This document shows, one piece after another, positions 7,578 to 17,153 of a stretch of DNA of 64,000 bases. A program made the translations under genes and the position numbers. Under the pieces are notes generated by a model. The model was not told the DNA's origin. It ran no database searches and saw only the letters and a program-made list of their open reading frames with translations. The number at the start of each line of letters is the position of its first letter. Position 1 is the stretch's first letter. The stretch spans positions 62,001 through 126,000 of the forward strand of contig CANMQO010000006.1 of assembly GCA_947500055.1 (NCBI GenBank). The letters are read 5' to 3'. This DNA comes from an uncultured Paracoccaceae bacterium. GTDB lineage: Bacteria; Pseudomonadota; Alphaproteobacteria; Rhodobacterales; Rhodobacteraceae.

Positions 7578-9065
7578 ATGGCGGATATGACGGCACAAGA
7601 GACGGCAATTCTGGACAAGCTGGATCGCGCAATGGCAGCGGACAGGCAGGATGCGGCCCAGGAATGGGACAAATCCAAAGATGCGTTCGATGACATGCGC
7701 CAGGCCATGATCGAAGGCGATGCGTTGCTCAAGGCAATGATCCCCTATTTCACACCGCCCCATCCGCGCCCCGACATCGGGATAGACGGCAACATCGAAT
7801 TGGGGATCGTACCCTTCTGGGCCAAACACCCCGACGAAATCCCCTATCACAAGGATATCCCGCACCTGATCACGGGCTTCCTGAAACTGCTGCAAAAATA
7901 CGATGTGATCCCCGAACCAACAATCACAGAGGCCGATTACAAACAACTTCATAATGCCGCCGTCAAAGGAACCGCCATCGGTCCCGACGGCACGTCATGG
8001 GGGATCAACCCTTTCGAACAGCTTGACTACCGCTGGCTTGAGGCGCCGATCAACGCGCTTCTGGTCAAACTCGACTACGGCAAATACCCGTTCCCGACAA
8101 CGCCCGCACATCTGCATTTCAGCACAGACAAAACATGCTTTGCCGTCACGGGGGACTGGGGCACCGGGGCGCAAGACGCCAAATCAGTACGCAAGGCGGC
8201 GATGGATCAGCACCCGGATTACCTGATGCATCTTGGCGATGTCTATTACACCGGCACGCCGAAACATGATGAAAAACGGCTCTTTGCCGGGCCGGGCACG
8301 GAAATCGCCCATCTGATCGATTTTTGGCCAAAAACCGACATGAAGCCCGGGCGATCCTTCACCATGAACTCCAACCACGAAATGTATCCCGGCGGTTGGG
8401 GGCTGTTCGCGGACGCGCTCAGTGACACGCTTTTCGCGCATCAAAACGGGTGCAGCTACGGATTGCTGGAAAACGATGACTGGCAGATCTTCTATCTGGA
8501 TAGCGCCTATGACAGCCCCGATTTCCTTTATATGTATGGCGCGCTGACAAACGATCAGATCACGTTCGTACAGGACAAAGCCAAACCCAAGAAACGCAAA
8601 ATCCTGATGACGCATCACACGCCCTTTGACGTGACCGGGAAAGTGGAACAGGTCAAGGATGGCAAATCGCTGCTGCGCGATGTCGGGGCGGCCTTTGGTT
8701 GCCTGCCCGATTACTGGTATTTCGGGCATATCCATGACGGGATCGTCTACGCGCCCAAAACCGTGCCCAAATCCAAAGAGGGGCCAGCTATCCCGGGCAC
8801 CTGCCACATGCGCTGCGCGGGTCATGCCTCCATGCCTTACGGCGCACCATGGGGTCTGGCCAAACCGGGCACCCACCCCCCGTTCAAACCCGCCGACTAT
8901 ATCGGCGGGATCGATTTCATTGCCGGCACGCCCAAGGGCAGCGACCCCGCCGGGCTGGTCAAAAACGGGTTCATGACCTTCACCCTGACGGGCGACCAGA
9001 TATCAGAGGCCTTCTTTGACGACGACGGGAAGCTCACCTGGTCCAGCGAACTGGAACTCGTCTGA
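7578..9065 (+). CDS. Metallophosphoesterase (calcineurin-like) family protein
   Basis: The 495-aa protein carries the dinuclear-metal phosphoesterase blocks in order: VTGDWGTGAQ, HLGDVYYTG, NSNHEMYPG (in place of GNHE/D), LMTHHTPFD and YFGHIHDG. The N-terminal ~180 residues are not part of the catalytic domain and I do not recognise them. The start at 7578 follows GGAGG at 6-nt spacing; the frame is open for 35 more codons upstream, but those residues look non-coding. There is no signal peptide, so it is probably cytoplasmic. The substrate is unknown. It converges with the next gene across a short gap occupied by a CCCGGG hairpin repeat. Confidence 0.85.
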   Translation: MADMTAQETAILDKLDRAMAADRQDAAQEWDKSKDAFDDMRQAMIEGDALLKAMIPYFTPPHPRPDIGIDGNIELGIVPFWAKHPDEIPYHKDIPHLITGFLKLLQKYDVIPEPTITEADYKQLHNAAVKGTAIGPDGTSWGINPFEQLDYRWLEAPINALLVKLDYGKYPFPTTPAHLHFSTDKTCFAVTGDWGTGAQDAKSVRKAAMDQHPDYLMHLGDVYYTGTPKHDEKRLFAGPGTEIAHLIDFWPKTDMKPGRSFTMNSNHEMYPGGWGLFADALSDTLFAHQNGCSYGLLENDDWQIFYLDSAYDSPDFLYMYGALTNDQITFVQDKAKPKKRKILMTHHTPFDVTGKVEQVKDGKSLLRDVGAAFGCLPDYWYFGHIHDGIVYAPKTVPKSKEGPAIPGTCHMRCAGHASMPYGAPWGLAKPGTHPPFKPADYIGGIDFIAGTPKGSDPAGLVKNGFMTFTLTGDQISEAFFDDDGKLTWSSELELV

Positions 9066-9074
9066 TCGCAAACC

Positions 9075-9110
9075 CGTCCCGGGCCTGACCCGGGACCTCC
9101 ACGTCAGGGG
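9075..9110. repeat. CCCGGG hairpin repeat, copy 1
   Basis: An 8-bp GTCCCGGG/CCCGGGAC hairpin with a 5-nt loop (9076-9096) is followed by CCTCCACGTCAGGG. The same 34-bp unit with two substitutions recurs at 33096-33129. Here it fills the gap between two convergent genes and supplies the TGA stop of the 9104-9610 gene. It may act as a bidirectional terminator. Similar units recur through alphaproteobacterial genomes. Confidence 0.8.
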
Positions 9111-9610
9111 ATCAGAATGCCGCCGCGTTCAAACGTGGCGACATCCGTCGTGCCATCGTCATAGTCAATCTCGACCGTCACGCTTTGCACGCTGTCCGGC
9201 GCAAATGTCAGATAAATCGGGAAACCAACGGGGTCGGTCACGGCGCCGGGTTGGGTCGTTTCCAAATGACAGGGCTCCATCTCCAACACCTGATCCGCCG
9301 GCGCGCCGTTGATGCCATAGCGGATTTCCCACAAGCCACAGCGCCATGACAGCAGGTTCGTAAAGTAAAGCAGGTCCTGCCCCTCATACAGACGCACCGC
9401 CACCCAGCTTGCCTTTGTCGCATCAAGGATGGGGCGAACCTCGGTGGCGTTCAGAAACTTGCCGGTTGCGTCCTGCGCTTCCGGCATGCGGGTCTCTGCG
9501 GCGGGCAGATTCGGCTCGATCTTTGCTTCCGGCACCGCTGCTGCATCGGTTCCGGAAGAATGCGGAACACCAATGACATAGATGAAGAAGACAACGATCA
9601 GTTCCAGCAT
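9104..9610 (-). CDS. Hypothetical protein with N-terminal membrane segment (168 aa)
   Basis: An N-terminal hydrophobic stretch (MLELIVVFFIYVIGV) could be a membrane anchor or uncleaved signal. A Pro/Ala-rich linker follows, then a ~115-residue domain with two cysteines (in WRCGLWEIRY and EMEPCHLETT) that could pair in the periplasm. The composition of the second half (many Val/Thr, DYDDGTTDVATFERGG) suggests a beta fold. I do not recognise the family. The stop codon lies within the CCCGGG repeat. Confidence 0.7.
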   Translation of the reverse strand: MLELIVVFFIYVIGVPHSSGTDAAAVPEAKIEPNLPAAETRMPEAQDATGKFLNATEVRPILDATKASWVAVRLYEGQDLLYFTNLLSWRCGLWEIRYGINGAPADQVLEMEPCHLETTQPGAVTDPVGFPIYLTFAPDSVQSVTVEIDYDDGTTDVATFERGGILIP

Positions 9611-9733
9611 GATGCGATTTCCCGGTTACTGCTGACAGATGGCGTCGAAACATGCCTGCACATCTCAAACCTTAACACTGCCTTCATACATCCACCGCAC
9701 GCTGCCTTAAACCCGCAATTCCGGCATCGGGGG

Positions 9734-9773
9734 TCCGACGTTTTGCCGACGTCCCGCCGACGCTTTGCCGACC
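9734..9773. repeat. 11-bp-periodic GCCGAC array, copy 1
   Basis: Four CCGAC cores spaced exactly 11 bp apart are separated by the variable fillers gtttt, gtccc and gcttt. Copies occur at 30131-30170 and 56230-56268. The unit is not self-complementary, so it is not a hairpin; all cores fall on one face of the helix. Confidence 0.8.
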
Positions 9774-9814
9774 GGCAATTTTGGCCCAAACCCCAGTATT
9801 AACGGATGATTCGC

Positions 9815-9845
9815 AAAAAAGGCCGCGCAATACTGTTGCGCGGCC
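9815..9845 (-). terminator. Rho-independent terminator of acs
   Basis: Reading the minus strand, a perfect 10-bp GGCCGCGCAA/TTGCGCGGCC stem with a 5-nt loop is followed by TTTTTT. It lies about 125 bp past the acs stop, beyond the foldback repeat, which suggests the repeat was inserted between acs and its terminator. Confidence 0.85.
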
Positions 9846-9873
9846 CAATCCATAGCACCGACCGTTGCGTATG

Positions 9874-9969
9874 GCGTTTGACGAAATACCTGAAACGTCG
9901 CTTATCCCCTTACGCGTTGAAATCTCCGATTTCAGGCAGCGTTAGGGGATTCAGATTTTCGCATAACGT
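9874..9969. repeat. 97-bp foldback repeat, copy B
   Basis: This copy matches 7364-7460 closely over its full length in the same orientation. In the 12-bp stem one A-T pair of copy A is a C-G pair here, so pairing is kept, while another position is mismatched. The right end abuts the acs stop codon at 9971. Confidence 0.85.
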
Positions 9970-9970
9970 C

Positions 9971-11929
9971 TTAGCCCCGGTTCATTCGGTTCTCAATCAG
10001 CTCATCAACAACCGACGGGTCAGCAAGGGTCGATGTGTCACCCAGCGCGCCAAAATCATCCTCGGCGATCTTGCGCAGAATGCGGCGCATGATCTTGCCA
10101 GACCGGGTTTTGGGCAGGCCAGGTGCCCATTGGATCAGGTCAGGCTTGGCGATCGGCCCGATCTCGGCGCGGACCCATTTTTCCAATTCTTTGCGCAGTT
10201 CTTCGGATGGCTCCTGCCCGGTCATCAACGTGACATAGGCATAGATGCCCTGCCCCTTGATATCATGGGGGAAACCCACCACCGCGGCCTCTGCCACCTT
10301 CTCATGGGCGACCAGGGCGCTTTCCACCTCTGCCGTGCCCATCCGGTGGCCAGAGACGTTGATCACATCGTCCACGCGCCCAGTGATCCAGTAATAGCCA
10401 TCCGCGTCGCGGCGGCAGCCATCGCCGGTGAAATAGTAGTTCTTGTAATCGGCGAAATAGGTCTTTTCGAACCGCTCATGATCGCCCCAGACGGTACGCA
10501 TCTGCGACGGCCAGCTATCCTTGATACACAACACGCCCTCTGCGGTCGTGTCGTTAATCTCTTCGCCAGATGTTGGCTCCAGAATGACAGGCTGAATGCC
10601 AAAGAACGGCAGGGTCGCCGAACCCGGTTTTGTGGCCGTCGCTCCGGGCAGCGGGGTCAAAAGATGGCCACCGGTTTCGGTCTGCCACCAGGTATCCACA
10701 ATCGGCACGTTCCCCTTGCCGACGATGTTGTGATACCAGTTCCAGGCCTCAGGGTTGATCGGCTCACCCACCGTGCCCAGCACTTTCAGATCGGAAAGGT
10801 CATATTTCTCAACAAAATCATTGCCTTGACCCATCAGGGCGCGAATGGCCGTTGGGGCGGTATAGAACTGGTTCACCTTGTGCTTTTCACACACCTGCCA
10901 GAACCGGCCCGCATCAGGATAGGTCGGCACGCCTTCGAACATCAGCGTCGTGGCCCCGTTCGCAAGTGGTCCGTAAACAATGTATGAATGACCCGTCACC
11001 CAACCGACATCCGCCGTACACCAGAAAACATCGCCATCGTGGTAATCAAACGTGTATTGATGGGTCATCGAGGCATAGACGATGTAACCGCCTGTCGTAT
11101 GCACCACGCCCTTGGGCATCCCGGTGGAGCCTGAGGTATAAAGGATAAACAGCGGATCCTCCGCACCCATCTCCTCCGGCGGGCAATCTGCGCTGACCTT
11201 CTCTTCCATCTCATGCAGCCAGTAATCGCCCTCGGGACGCCAGGCAATCTGCTGGCCGGTGCGACGCACGCAAAGGCATTTGACGTCGTGCATGACATTG
11301 ATCAGCGCCTGATTGACGCTGTCTTTGAGGTTCGTCACCCGGCCGCCACGCGGCGCACCGTCGGCGGTGATCACCACTTTCGCCTGGCTGCCGCTGATAC
11401 GGGCGGCAAGCGCATCCGCAGAAAATCCAGCAAAAACAATGGAATGTATAGCACCAATCCGGGCGCAAGCCAGCATGGCATAAGCGGCTTCCGGGATCAT
11501 CGGCATGTATAGGACGACGCGATCACCCTTTTTGACGCCCATGTCCTTCAGGCTATTGGCCATCAGGCAGGTCTTTTCGTGCAGCATCTCATAAGTGATA
11601 TGCAACGCGTCATCATCAGGGCTGTCGGGCTCCCAAATGATCGCGATCTTATCACCACGGGTTTCCAGATGCCGGTCAATGCAATTGGCACTGACGTTCA
11701 GTGTGCCATCCTCGAACCACTTGATATCAATATTGCCGGGGGCAAAGCTGGTATTCTTAACCTTCGTAAACGGCTTGATCCAGTCAACACGCTTGCCATG
11801 CTCGGCCCAGAACGCCTCCGGGTCAGTGATCGACGCTTGGTACATCGCATCATATGTCGCCTTGTCAGCATGCGCATTTGCGGCCATTTCAGCCGATGGC
11901 AAATAAGTTCCGGCTGGTTGATCGGTCAT
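9971..11929 (-). CDS. acs: Acetyl-CoA synthetase
   Basis: Acs activates acetate to acetyl-CoA through acetyl-AMP in the cytoplasm. The 652-aa length is typical. The adenylate-forming signature [19 protein letters not shown] is present, followed by [12 protein letters not shown], the [15 protein letters not shown] hinge region and the C-terminal [11 protein letters not shown], whose last lysine is the site controlled by Pat acetylation and sirtuin deacetylation in other bacteria. The start at 11929 follows GGGGGAG. A CobB-type sirtuin is encoded at 58491-59168 in this window. A strong terminator lies downstream, after a foldback repeat. Confidence 0.97.
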   Translation of the reverse strand: MTDQPAGTYLPSAEMAANAHADKATYDAMYQASITDPEAFWAEHGKRVDWIKPFTKVKNTSFAPGNIDIKWFEDGTLNVSANCIDRHLETRGDKIAIIWEPDSPDDDALHITYEMLHEKTCLMANSLKDMGVKKGDRVVLYMPMIPEAAYAMLACARIGAIHSIVFAGFSADALAARISGSQAKVVITADGAPRGGRVTNLKDSVNQALINVMHDVKCLCVRRTGQQIAWRPEGDYWLHEMEEKVSADCPPEEMGAEDPLFILYTSGSTGMPKGVVHTTGGYIVYASMTHQYTFDYHDGDVFWCTADVGWVTGHSYIVYGPLANGATTLMFEGVPTYPDAGRFWQVCEKHKVNQFYTAPTAIRALMGQGNDFVEKYDLSDLKVLGTVGEPINPEAWNWYHNIVGKGNVPIVDTWWQTETGGHLLTPLPGATATKPGSATLPFFGIQPVILEPTSGEEINDTTAEGVLCIKDSWPSQMRTVWGDHERFEKTYFADYKNYYFTGDGCRRDADGYYWITGRVDDVINVSGHRMGTAEVESALVAHEKVAEAAVVGFPHDIKGQGIYAYVTLMTGQEPSEELRKELEKWVRAEIGPIAKPDLIQWAPGLPKTRSGKIMRRILRKIAEDDFGALGDTSTLADPSVVDELIENRMNRG

Positions 11930-12140
11930 GGCGTCTCCCCCCACTTGTTTCAGTCTCGCCTGACGTGCGGTAAACCACATCGGCATCCGGTTCGCATCAT
12001 CTGCAAATCCCAGCAGATTCCAAGGTGGCTATTGGTCGGGTATGGGGATTTGTCAAACTTTAACACCTTTCGCACAAATCGGTAGTCAATGAATTTACAA
12101 AGTGATTTTCAACCGGTCACCGGACATCGTAGGTCAAACC

Positions 12141-12605
12141 ATGGACGCAATCCTGATCCTCGGGGCCGCCGTTTGGCCCAATGGCCCGTCGCCCACATTA
12201 ATGCGGCGCACGACCCATGCGGCACGCCTTTGGCGGGAAGGCCGCGCACCATTGATCATCCCATGCGGCGGGCTGGGCCAACACGCCCCGACGGAAGCAG
12301 CAGCAATGCAAACGATATTGGAGAGTGAGGGCGTATCAACAGATGCCATTATTTGCGAAGATCAATCCACCACGACACTGGAGAACATCCGCAACGCCAA
12401 GCGCCTGTTGCCCGGTCGCCGCGTGATCATCGTAACAGATCGCTATCACGGGGGCCGCGCGCTCATGGTCGCCCGACATTTGCGACTGGAGGCTGAAATC
12501 GACGCCCCCGAGATGCCGAAACTCCCGATCAAACAATATCTGCGCGAGGTTCTGGCCCGGCCCGCCTATGCGCTCAAACTACGGCAAGTGCCGCGCGACG
12601 ATTAA
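12141..12605 (+). CDS. YdcF family (DUF218) protein
   Basis: This 154-aa protein begins MDAILILGAAVWPNG and contains PLIIPCGGLG, TTLENIRNAKRLLPG and VTDRYHGGRALMVAR, the order of blocks seen in DUF218/YdcF/SanA proteins. These are soluble or membrane-bound proteins of uncertain, possibly envelope-related, function. There is no signal peptide here. The start at 12141 has only a weak upstream purine stretch. It is divergent from acs, about 210 bp away. Confidence 0.85.
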   Translation: MDAILILGAAVWPNGPSPTLMRRTTHAARLWREGRAPLIIPCGGLGQHAPTEAAAMQTILESEGVSTDAIICEDQSTTTLENIRNAKRLLPGRRVIIVTDRYHGGRALMVARHLRLEAEIDAPEMPKLPIKQYLREVLARPAYALKLRQVPRDD

Positions 12606-12668
12606 CAAGTCTTAACCCGCAATTAACCAAAACCACCCCAAGCTGGCCGCGGGAAATAGAGGGCGGTG

Positions 12669-13334
12669 ATGCGGGTTTTACTTCTGGCTTTGACGATCAT
12701 TGCAATGGGCGGTACCGCCCATGGCGGGGCATGGGCACGTGAAAAAGGGCAGGTCTTCATCGCATCGGCAGCAAACCTCTGGGTGAGCGACATGACCGAT
12801 ACCGGGCTCTACTACGATCCCACGCTCTATGTTGAGTACGGGTTGACCGACCGGATCACGATTGGGGCCGATTACTACAGCACCGCACGCGACACGTTGC
12901 ATACCGGCCTGATCTTTGCGCAATTTCCGCTGGGCGACACGACCGGGTCAGATCGGTTTGCAGCCCATATTGCTCTTGGCGCACGCACCGATTTTGTACT
13001 TGAGTTGGATTACCTGCAACGCGGCGGGCTGTCTTGGGGGCGCGGATTGGAAAAGGGCTGGCTGGCACTTGATCTCAGCGCGACTTACAGCCGCAACGAT
13101 GAAGTTTACCGGCCCAAGGCGGATTTCACATGGGGGCACAATCTGACAGACAACTGGACAGCAATGTTTCAGCTACAATCAGGTGAAACCATGGAGGATG
13201 AGCGATTTGTCAAAATCAGCCCGGCGATCATCTACGGGGTCAATGATAATTTGCGCATCAGCGTCGCGGCAATCAAACCCGTGAAAGGTGATGCCCAAAG
13301 TAGCATCCGCTTGAGCCTCTGGCAGAGCTTTTAG
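12669..13334 (+). CDS. Probable outer-membrane beta-barrel protein
   Basis: The protein starts with a Sec-type signal peptide (MRVLLLALTIIAMGG to AHG). About 195 residues follow, with alternating hydrophobic and polar residues and aromatic girdle residues, for example YVEYGLTDRITIGADYYS and WLALDLSATYS. It ends in an aromatic Phe (SLWQSF), the usual BAM recognition signal of outer-membrane barrels. The ATG at 12669 has GAGGG upstream; a GTG one codon earlier is also possible. I recognise no specific family. The gene ends four bases past the stop of the convergent DUF3995 gene. Confidence 0.75.
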   Translation: MRVLLLALTIIAMGGTAHGGAWAREKGQVFIASAANLWVSDMTDTGLYYDPTLYVEYGLTDRITIGADYYSTARDTLHTGLIFAQFPLGDTTGSDRFAAHIALGARTDFVLELDYLQRGGLSWGRGLEKGWLALDLSATYSRNDEVYRPKADFTWGHNLTDNWTAMFQLQSGETMEDERFVKISPAIIYGVNDNLRISVAAIKPVKGDAQSSIRLSLWQSF

Positions 13335-13735
13335 GAACCCATCTTAACAATGACGAACGCAAAGCCGATCGCAAGGCAGAGCGGGCCGTAATAGCGGCGG
13401 TCATTTCGCGCAAACGGTTGTTCAGGCGTCATACGCCGCCAGAAAGGCACGTAAGCCAAGAGACCCCGGCCAAGAAAAACAAACGCCGCAATCAACATAA
13501 TCAGACTGCGCAAGCCACCTGCGGGCAACCACGGGCTGATCGCCAGTACCAAAAGCGCCACAACCACCAGAAAGCAAGGGATCGGTCCCGGCATCCGTGT
13601 CACCTGACGCGCCCCAACGACGGTATGCGCCAAGGCTTCCTCATCGCGGATCGGCCACCAGACCCCCATGCCCCACAACGCATGTAAACCAGCGATGAGG
13701 ACTAGCACCGCAGAAAGAAGACCAGCCAGGATCAT
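13331..13735 (-). CDS. DUF3995 domain-containing membrane protein
   Basis: This 134-aa protein has four predicted membrane helices. The pattern LHALWGMGVWWP early, a middle RMPGPIPCFLV and a late FLGRGLLAYVPFWRR match the DUF3995 family, small inner-membrane proteins of unknown function. It overlaps the end of the convergent beta-barrel gene by 4 bp. Confidence 0.75.
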   Translation of the reverse strand: MILAGLLSAVLVLIAGLHALWGMGVWWPIRDEEALAHTVVGARQVTRMPGPIPCFLVVVALLVLAISPWLPAGGLRSLIMLIAAFVFLGRGLLAYVPFWRRMTPEQPFARNDRRYYGPLCLAIGFAFVIVKMGS

Positions 13736-13855
13736 CAGCGAAACGCCAATATGGATTCGTTGCTCATCTGCGCAGTATCAACCGCAAAAGGCCCGCTGCC
13801 AATAACAACCAATGAAACCTGCCCATTTTGGCCGTGCCATGGACAAATGAAGCGA

Positions 13856-14080
13856 TCAGGCGTCGTGGCGAAATGTCTGACTGATCAATTCGGCACGGGT
13901 CATACCCAAAGCAGCCAGTTCGGCCTGCGAAAGGTTGGCAATCGCCTGCAGCGCCTTTGTGCGGGAGTTGCTTTCGGCGATACTTGTCAGCCACGTGCCA
14001 ATTTTGCGGAATGGAAGTTTCGCCAGTTCGACCAGCATTTCGCGGTCAGAGATCAGAGTATTGTCGGCTCGGATTGCCAT
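13856..14080 (-). CDS. DUF1127 domain-containing small protein
   Basis: This 74-aa basic protein contains an N-terminal helix and the C-terminal AIANLSQAELAALGMTRAEL, the Leu/Asp-rich signature of DUF1127 proteins. In some alphaproteobacteria small DUF1127 proteins affect RNA turnover and phosphate or carbon uptake; that role is known for relatives, not shown here. The ATG at 14080 is preceded by GAGG. Confidence 0.8.
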   Translation of the reverse strand: MAIRADNTLISDREMLVELAKLPFRKIGTWLTSIAESNSRTKALQAIANLSQAELAALGMTRAELISQTFRHDA

Positions 14081-14221
14081 GATAGGCCTCATCGTTAGGA
14101 ATTTCATTCCTCCCGGGTGCAGATGTAGATGTGAGGCCGGGCCTGAACAACGCGACTATTTGCATTGCCATTATGCACTAAACGCAATGGTCCGCATTTC
14201 TTCGCATATGCAGCGAAGCGC

Positions 14222-14246
14222 AAAAAAGGGCGCCCCAAGGCGCCCC
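14222..14246 (-). terminator. Rho-independent terminator of the beta-helix gene
   Basis: On the minus strand a perfect 7-bp GGGCGCC/GGCGCCC stem with a 4-nt loop is followed by TTTTTT. It lies about 20 bp beyond the stop of the 14267-16558 gene. Confidence 0.85.
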
Positions 14247-14266
14247 TTCCGCAGATGTCACGCGTG

Positions 14267-16558
14267 TCAGTCGTCGGATTTGTCCATGCGCACCTGATAG
14301 CGCACCGTTCCCTTCACAGGTTGCGACCAGTTCACCTGCACACTGCGCAAATCCGATCCGCGTTCACCAACCGCCCAGGGGAAATCGTACACCCGGGAGC
14401 CGCCGCTATTGGTGATCGCACCCTCGGGCACCACGGATTCCACATGCAATGCACGACCCCCGAACGGCAGATAAGTATCGGTGTCCATTGTCCAGGTCGT
14501 TGCTTCGCTTGCCTGCGTATGTGTCAAATACATCGGATTATGCGCCGGTTCGTTCACATTGTGATAAATATTGCCGGTGAACTCCAACTTGCGCGTCCTG
14601 TTGAAATCCAGATTTGCGAATGTCGTATCAACCCCGTCAACCCGGTCAATCCGGCCATTCAGCGATCTGAACACATTGCTGACAACAGAAAACCCGTTGA
14701 TGTAATGCCCGGGGCCATATGGCTTGATCACGATAAAGTTGAACCAGCTTGCCACATCATTTGTGGTGAAGATATTCCCGGTAATGGCCAGACCACCAAA
14801 GGAAAACTGGTTGCCCAGGGCCGGTGAACTGGAATGCTCATTTGTCCATTCGATAAAGTTGTTATCGCAGTAATTGCCCGTGAAAACGCTCTTTGGATTC
14901 AACTCGGTCAGGATAATGCCACCCATCCGTGGGCCGTTCACCTCATCATCGCCATGAAACCAGTGGTTGGATGTGATCAGACTGCCCGTGCCCGCCAGCA
15001 CGCAAAAATGCTTGAACTTGCTGGTCCGGTTATCGCGGATTTTGACGTCATTCGCATTGGCATTGAAACCTATGCTGGTCCTGCTCAAAACAGGCACGCC
15101 CTGCTCATCCGAAATGAACTGGCACCGGTCAATCATCATCCCCTGACAACCACGCCCCGGCGATGTGAGGCCGCGATCCCGGGGGCGGTTCACGAAACAG
15201 TCACGCAGATGAAAGGTGAATCCCGCCGGTGAAAGGATGATCCCACTTGCAATGCCACTGCACTGGAACTCGATATCGTCAAAGACAAACTGGCTGATTT
15301 TGTCGAAGCCCGAGAAATCCAGCATGTATTTAAAGCGGGTAAAGGTGAAATTCTGCGTGCCTTCCGCATCATAAAGCGGCTGGCTCAACTCAACCGTCTG
15401 CCCGCTGACATTCACTGACGTCACATAGATCTCGCGACCGACACCATTGCCTTCGACCAGCGATCCCACGGCGATATTCGCCGCCGCCGACACATTGGTC
15501 AGCCGCTTGTCATCAGAGGCCGAGTAGGTGGCCTGGGACGTCACAACCGTCGGATCCCATGCCGGACCATCAACCGGTTGGATCTGGCCATTGCGGATCA
15601 CCCGGCGCGTTTCAAACCGGGTTCGGGTCGGGTCAGCGGCCTGCATGTCAACGGGTTCGTTCAGCGAAACACGCCGCCCGTTCAGATCCAGCGACTCGTG
15701 ATCAGAAAAATTTATGAGGGCCTGAAATGCCTTTTTAAAGGCAACCTCTTCGTCCTCGAAAGCTTCAACATAGGTTTGGTAATTATAGTCGCGGCGCAGG
15801 ATGAAACGATGCTCCGGCGCCTGGACAACGGTCCCCTCAAACCGCACCTTGTTTTCCAATGTGACACTGTCATTCAACAGATAAGTACCCGCAGGGATCA
15901 CAACTGTCCGGCCATTGGCGGCGGCGTCAGCGGCATCAAACGCAGCGGAATCATCAGTGACCCCATCACCCTTCGCACCAAAATCACGCACATCCACCAA
16001 GGCAACCAAATCGCGGGTGAATAGGGATGAGACATCTTCGATCTGGATATCATCGACACGTACCAAACCGCCATTCGGGCCGGTCAACTCGATCCCCAGA
16101 TGGCCATAATTTGCACCCGTCCAAACCAGATCAATCCCCGTCCGATCCGCCGATCCGATGATCGCGCTCACCTCGACCACACTGCCATAGGTGGTCAGTT
16201 GCACTGATGGTCCGGCCTCGGGCAGGCCCACCGCCGGGGCACCCCCGGCCAGCCCGGCCCAACCGGATACGCGCACTGCGGGCAGCGGCCCGGCGACGGC
16301 TTTCACCTTGGCAGAAACGCGCAAATAGCATCCCGGCAGGATTGGCGTTTCACCCATGTAGCGAACACGGGTCACGCTTTCCGTTTTCAGAACTTCAAGG
16401 CAACCGGCAAAATCCTGATCCGCAGCCACAAAAACACCGGACCCGCTGATCGCATAGGTATCCGATCCGGGTGTGCCATCTCCGCTGGACCAAACCCCAA
16501 GCCCTGCCGCAAAGGGCAGTGGGTTAAACACGATCCCGTCTGTAATTGCCTTGTTCAT
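14267..16558 (-). CDS. Right-handed parallel beta-helix (pectate-lyase-3-like) protein, 763 aa
   Basis: Residues from about 200 carry VRDFGAKGDGVTDDSAAFDA and TVVIPAGTYLLNDSV, the start of the Pectate_lyase_3 / glycosyl-hydrolase-28-related beta helix. The rest is rich in Asn and aromatic coils (for example VFTGNYCDNNFIEW and FSVVSNVFRSLNGRID) typical of stacked helix turns. The N-terminal ~190 residues form a separate beta-rich domain. There is no signal peptide: the start at 16558 (AAGGGTG upstream) reads MNKAITDGIVFNPLP. This architecture resembles phage tail-spike or polysaccharide-acting proteins. Substrate and location are unknown. Confidence 0.8.
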   Translation of the reverse strand: MNKAITDGIVFNPLPFAAGLGVWSSGDGTPGSDTYAISGSGVFVAADQDFAGCLEVLKTESVTRVRYMGETPILPGCYLRVSAKVKAVAGPLPAVRVSGWAGLAGGAPAVGLPEAGPSVQLTTYGSVVEVSAIIGSADRTGIDLVWTGANYGHLGIELTGPNGGLVRVDDIQIEDVSSLFTRDLVALVDVRDFGAKGDGVTDDSAAFDAADAAANGRTVVIPAGTYLLNDSVTLENKVRFEGTVVQAPEHRFILRRDYNYQTYVEAFEDEEVAFKKAFQALINFSDHESLDLNGRRVSLNEPVDMQAADPTRTRFETRRVIRNGQIQPVDGPAWDPTVVTSQATYSASDDKRLTNVSAAANIAVGSLVEGNGVGREIYVTSVNVSGQTVELSQPLYDAEGTQNFTFTRFKYMLDFSGFDKISQFVFDDIEFQCSGIASGIILSPAGFTFHLRDCFVNRPRDRGLTSPGRGCQGMMIDRCQFISDEQGVPVLSRTSIGFNANANDVKIRDNRTSKFKHFCVLAGTGSLITSNHWFHGDDEVNGPRMGGIILTELNPKSVFTGNYCDNNFIEWTNEHSSSPALGNQFSFGGLAITGNIFTTNDVASWFNFIVIKPYGPGHYINGFSVVSNVFRSLNGRIDRVDGVDTTFANLDFNRTRKLEFTGNIYHNVNEPAHNPMYLTHTQASEATTWTMDTDTYLPFGGRALHVESVVPEGAITNSGGSRVYDFPWAVGERGSDLRSVQVNWSQPVKGTVRYQVRMDKSDD

Positions 16559-16696
16559 CGATGCACCCTTTTTGCAGCCAAATAAGATAGGCCCGGGCAA
16601 AACCGGACCGCTGCGCAAAGGGGTAAATCGAAAGGTTGAATCGGGGCTGACAGCACCGTGACGGTGCATCAGGCAACACCGGCGCGCTGTCAGCTA

Positions 16697-17101
16697 TTAG
16701 GCACCTACATCCGGCGAAGGCAGCAACTGAACGCCGTTGATCTGCCAGCCATCTGACGTCTCAAGCATCTGATAATCAAGCACATGCAATCCGCCATTCG
16801 CGTCGCGGATCATGACCTTCTGCCACTGGGTGCCCCGAATCTCGCGCAGTTCCAGAAAACGGACCTCCGCATTGTTCCACACCATGGGATAGCCGCGCTG
16901 GACCATCATGCCAAAATTATCCGGGTTCCCAAACAATCCCTGGATATTTGGGCTGGCATATTGCCAGGCCGCATTCACATCGCGATCCGTGAATGCCTGC
17001 AACTGGCTGCCGATCACGTCCTCAATTGCGTCGGAATCCTGCGCCATCAACGATGTCGCCGCACACCAAAGCCCAATAACAAGTGTAAATAGCCGTTTCA
17101 T
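16697..17101 (-). CDS. DUF4864 domain-containing exported protein
   Basis: This 134-aa protein has a signal peptide (MKRLFTLVIGLWCAATSLMA) followed by an NTF2-like domain: AIEDVIGSQLQAFTDRDVN, then WQYASPNIQGLFG and a C-terminal SDGWQINGVQLL. This pattern fits DUF4864, periplasmic proteins of unknown function that may bind a small ligand in the cone-shaped cavity. Confidence 0.8.
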   Translation of the reverse strand: MKRLFTLVIGLWCAATSLMAQDSDAIEDVIGSQLQAFTDRDVNAAWQYASPNIQGLFGNPDNFGMMVQRGYPMVWNNAEVRFLELREIRGTQWQKVMIRDANGGLHVLDYQMLETSDGWQINGVQLLPSPDVGA

Positions 17102-17153
17102 CCCAGCCTCCCTTTTCAGTCCTTCTATAAAGGAATACGGGTCAGCCCCCCGA

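Larger units (their letters stand above)
9611..9970. other. Repeat-rich spacer between a hypothetical gene and acs
   Basis: No gene is visible in this 360-bp stretch. It holds, in order, an 11-bp-periodic GCCGAC array (9734-9773), the acs intrinsic terminator (9815-9845) and the second 97-bp foldback repeat (9874-9969), which directly abuts the acs stop codon. Confidence 0.7.

Noticed and set aside
16651-16675. GCACCG/CGGTGC hairpin upstream of the beta-helix gene
   Set aside because: The stem is only 6 bp with no T-run and no copies seen; too common in GC-rich DNA to call.
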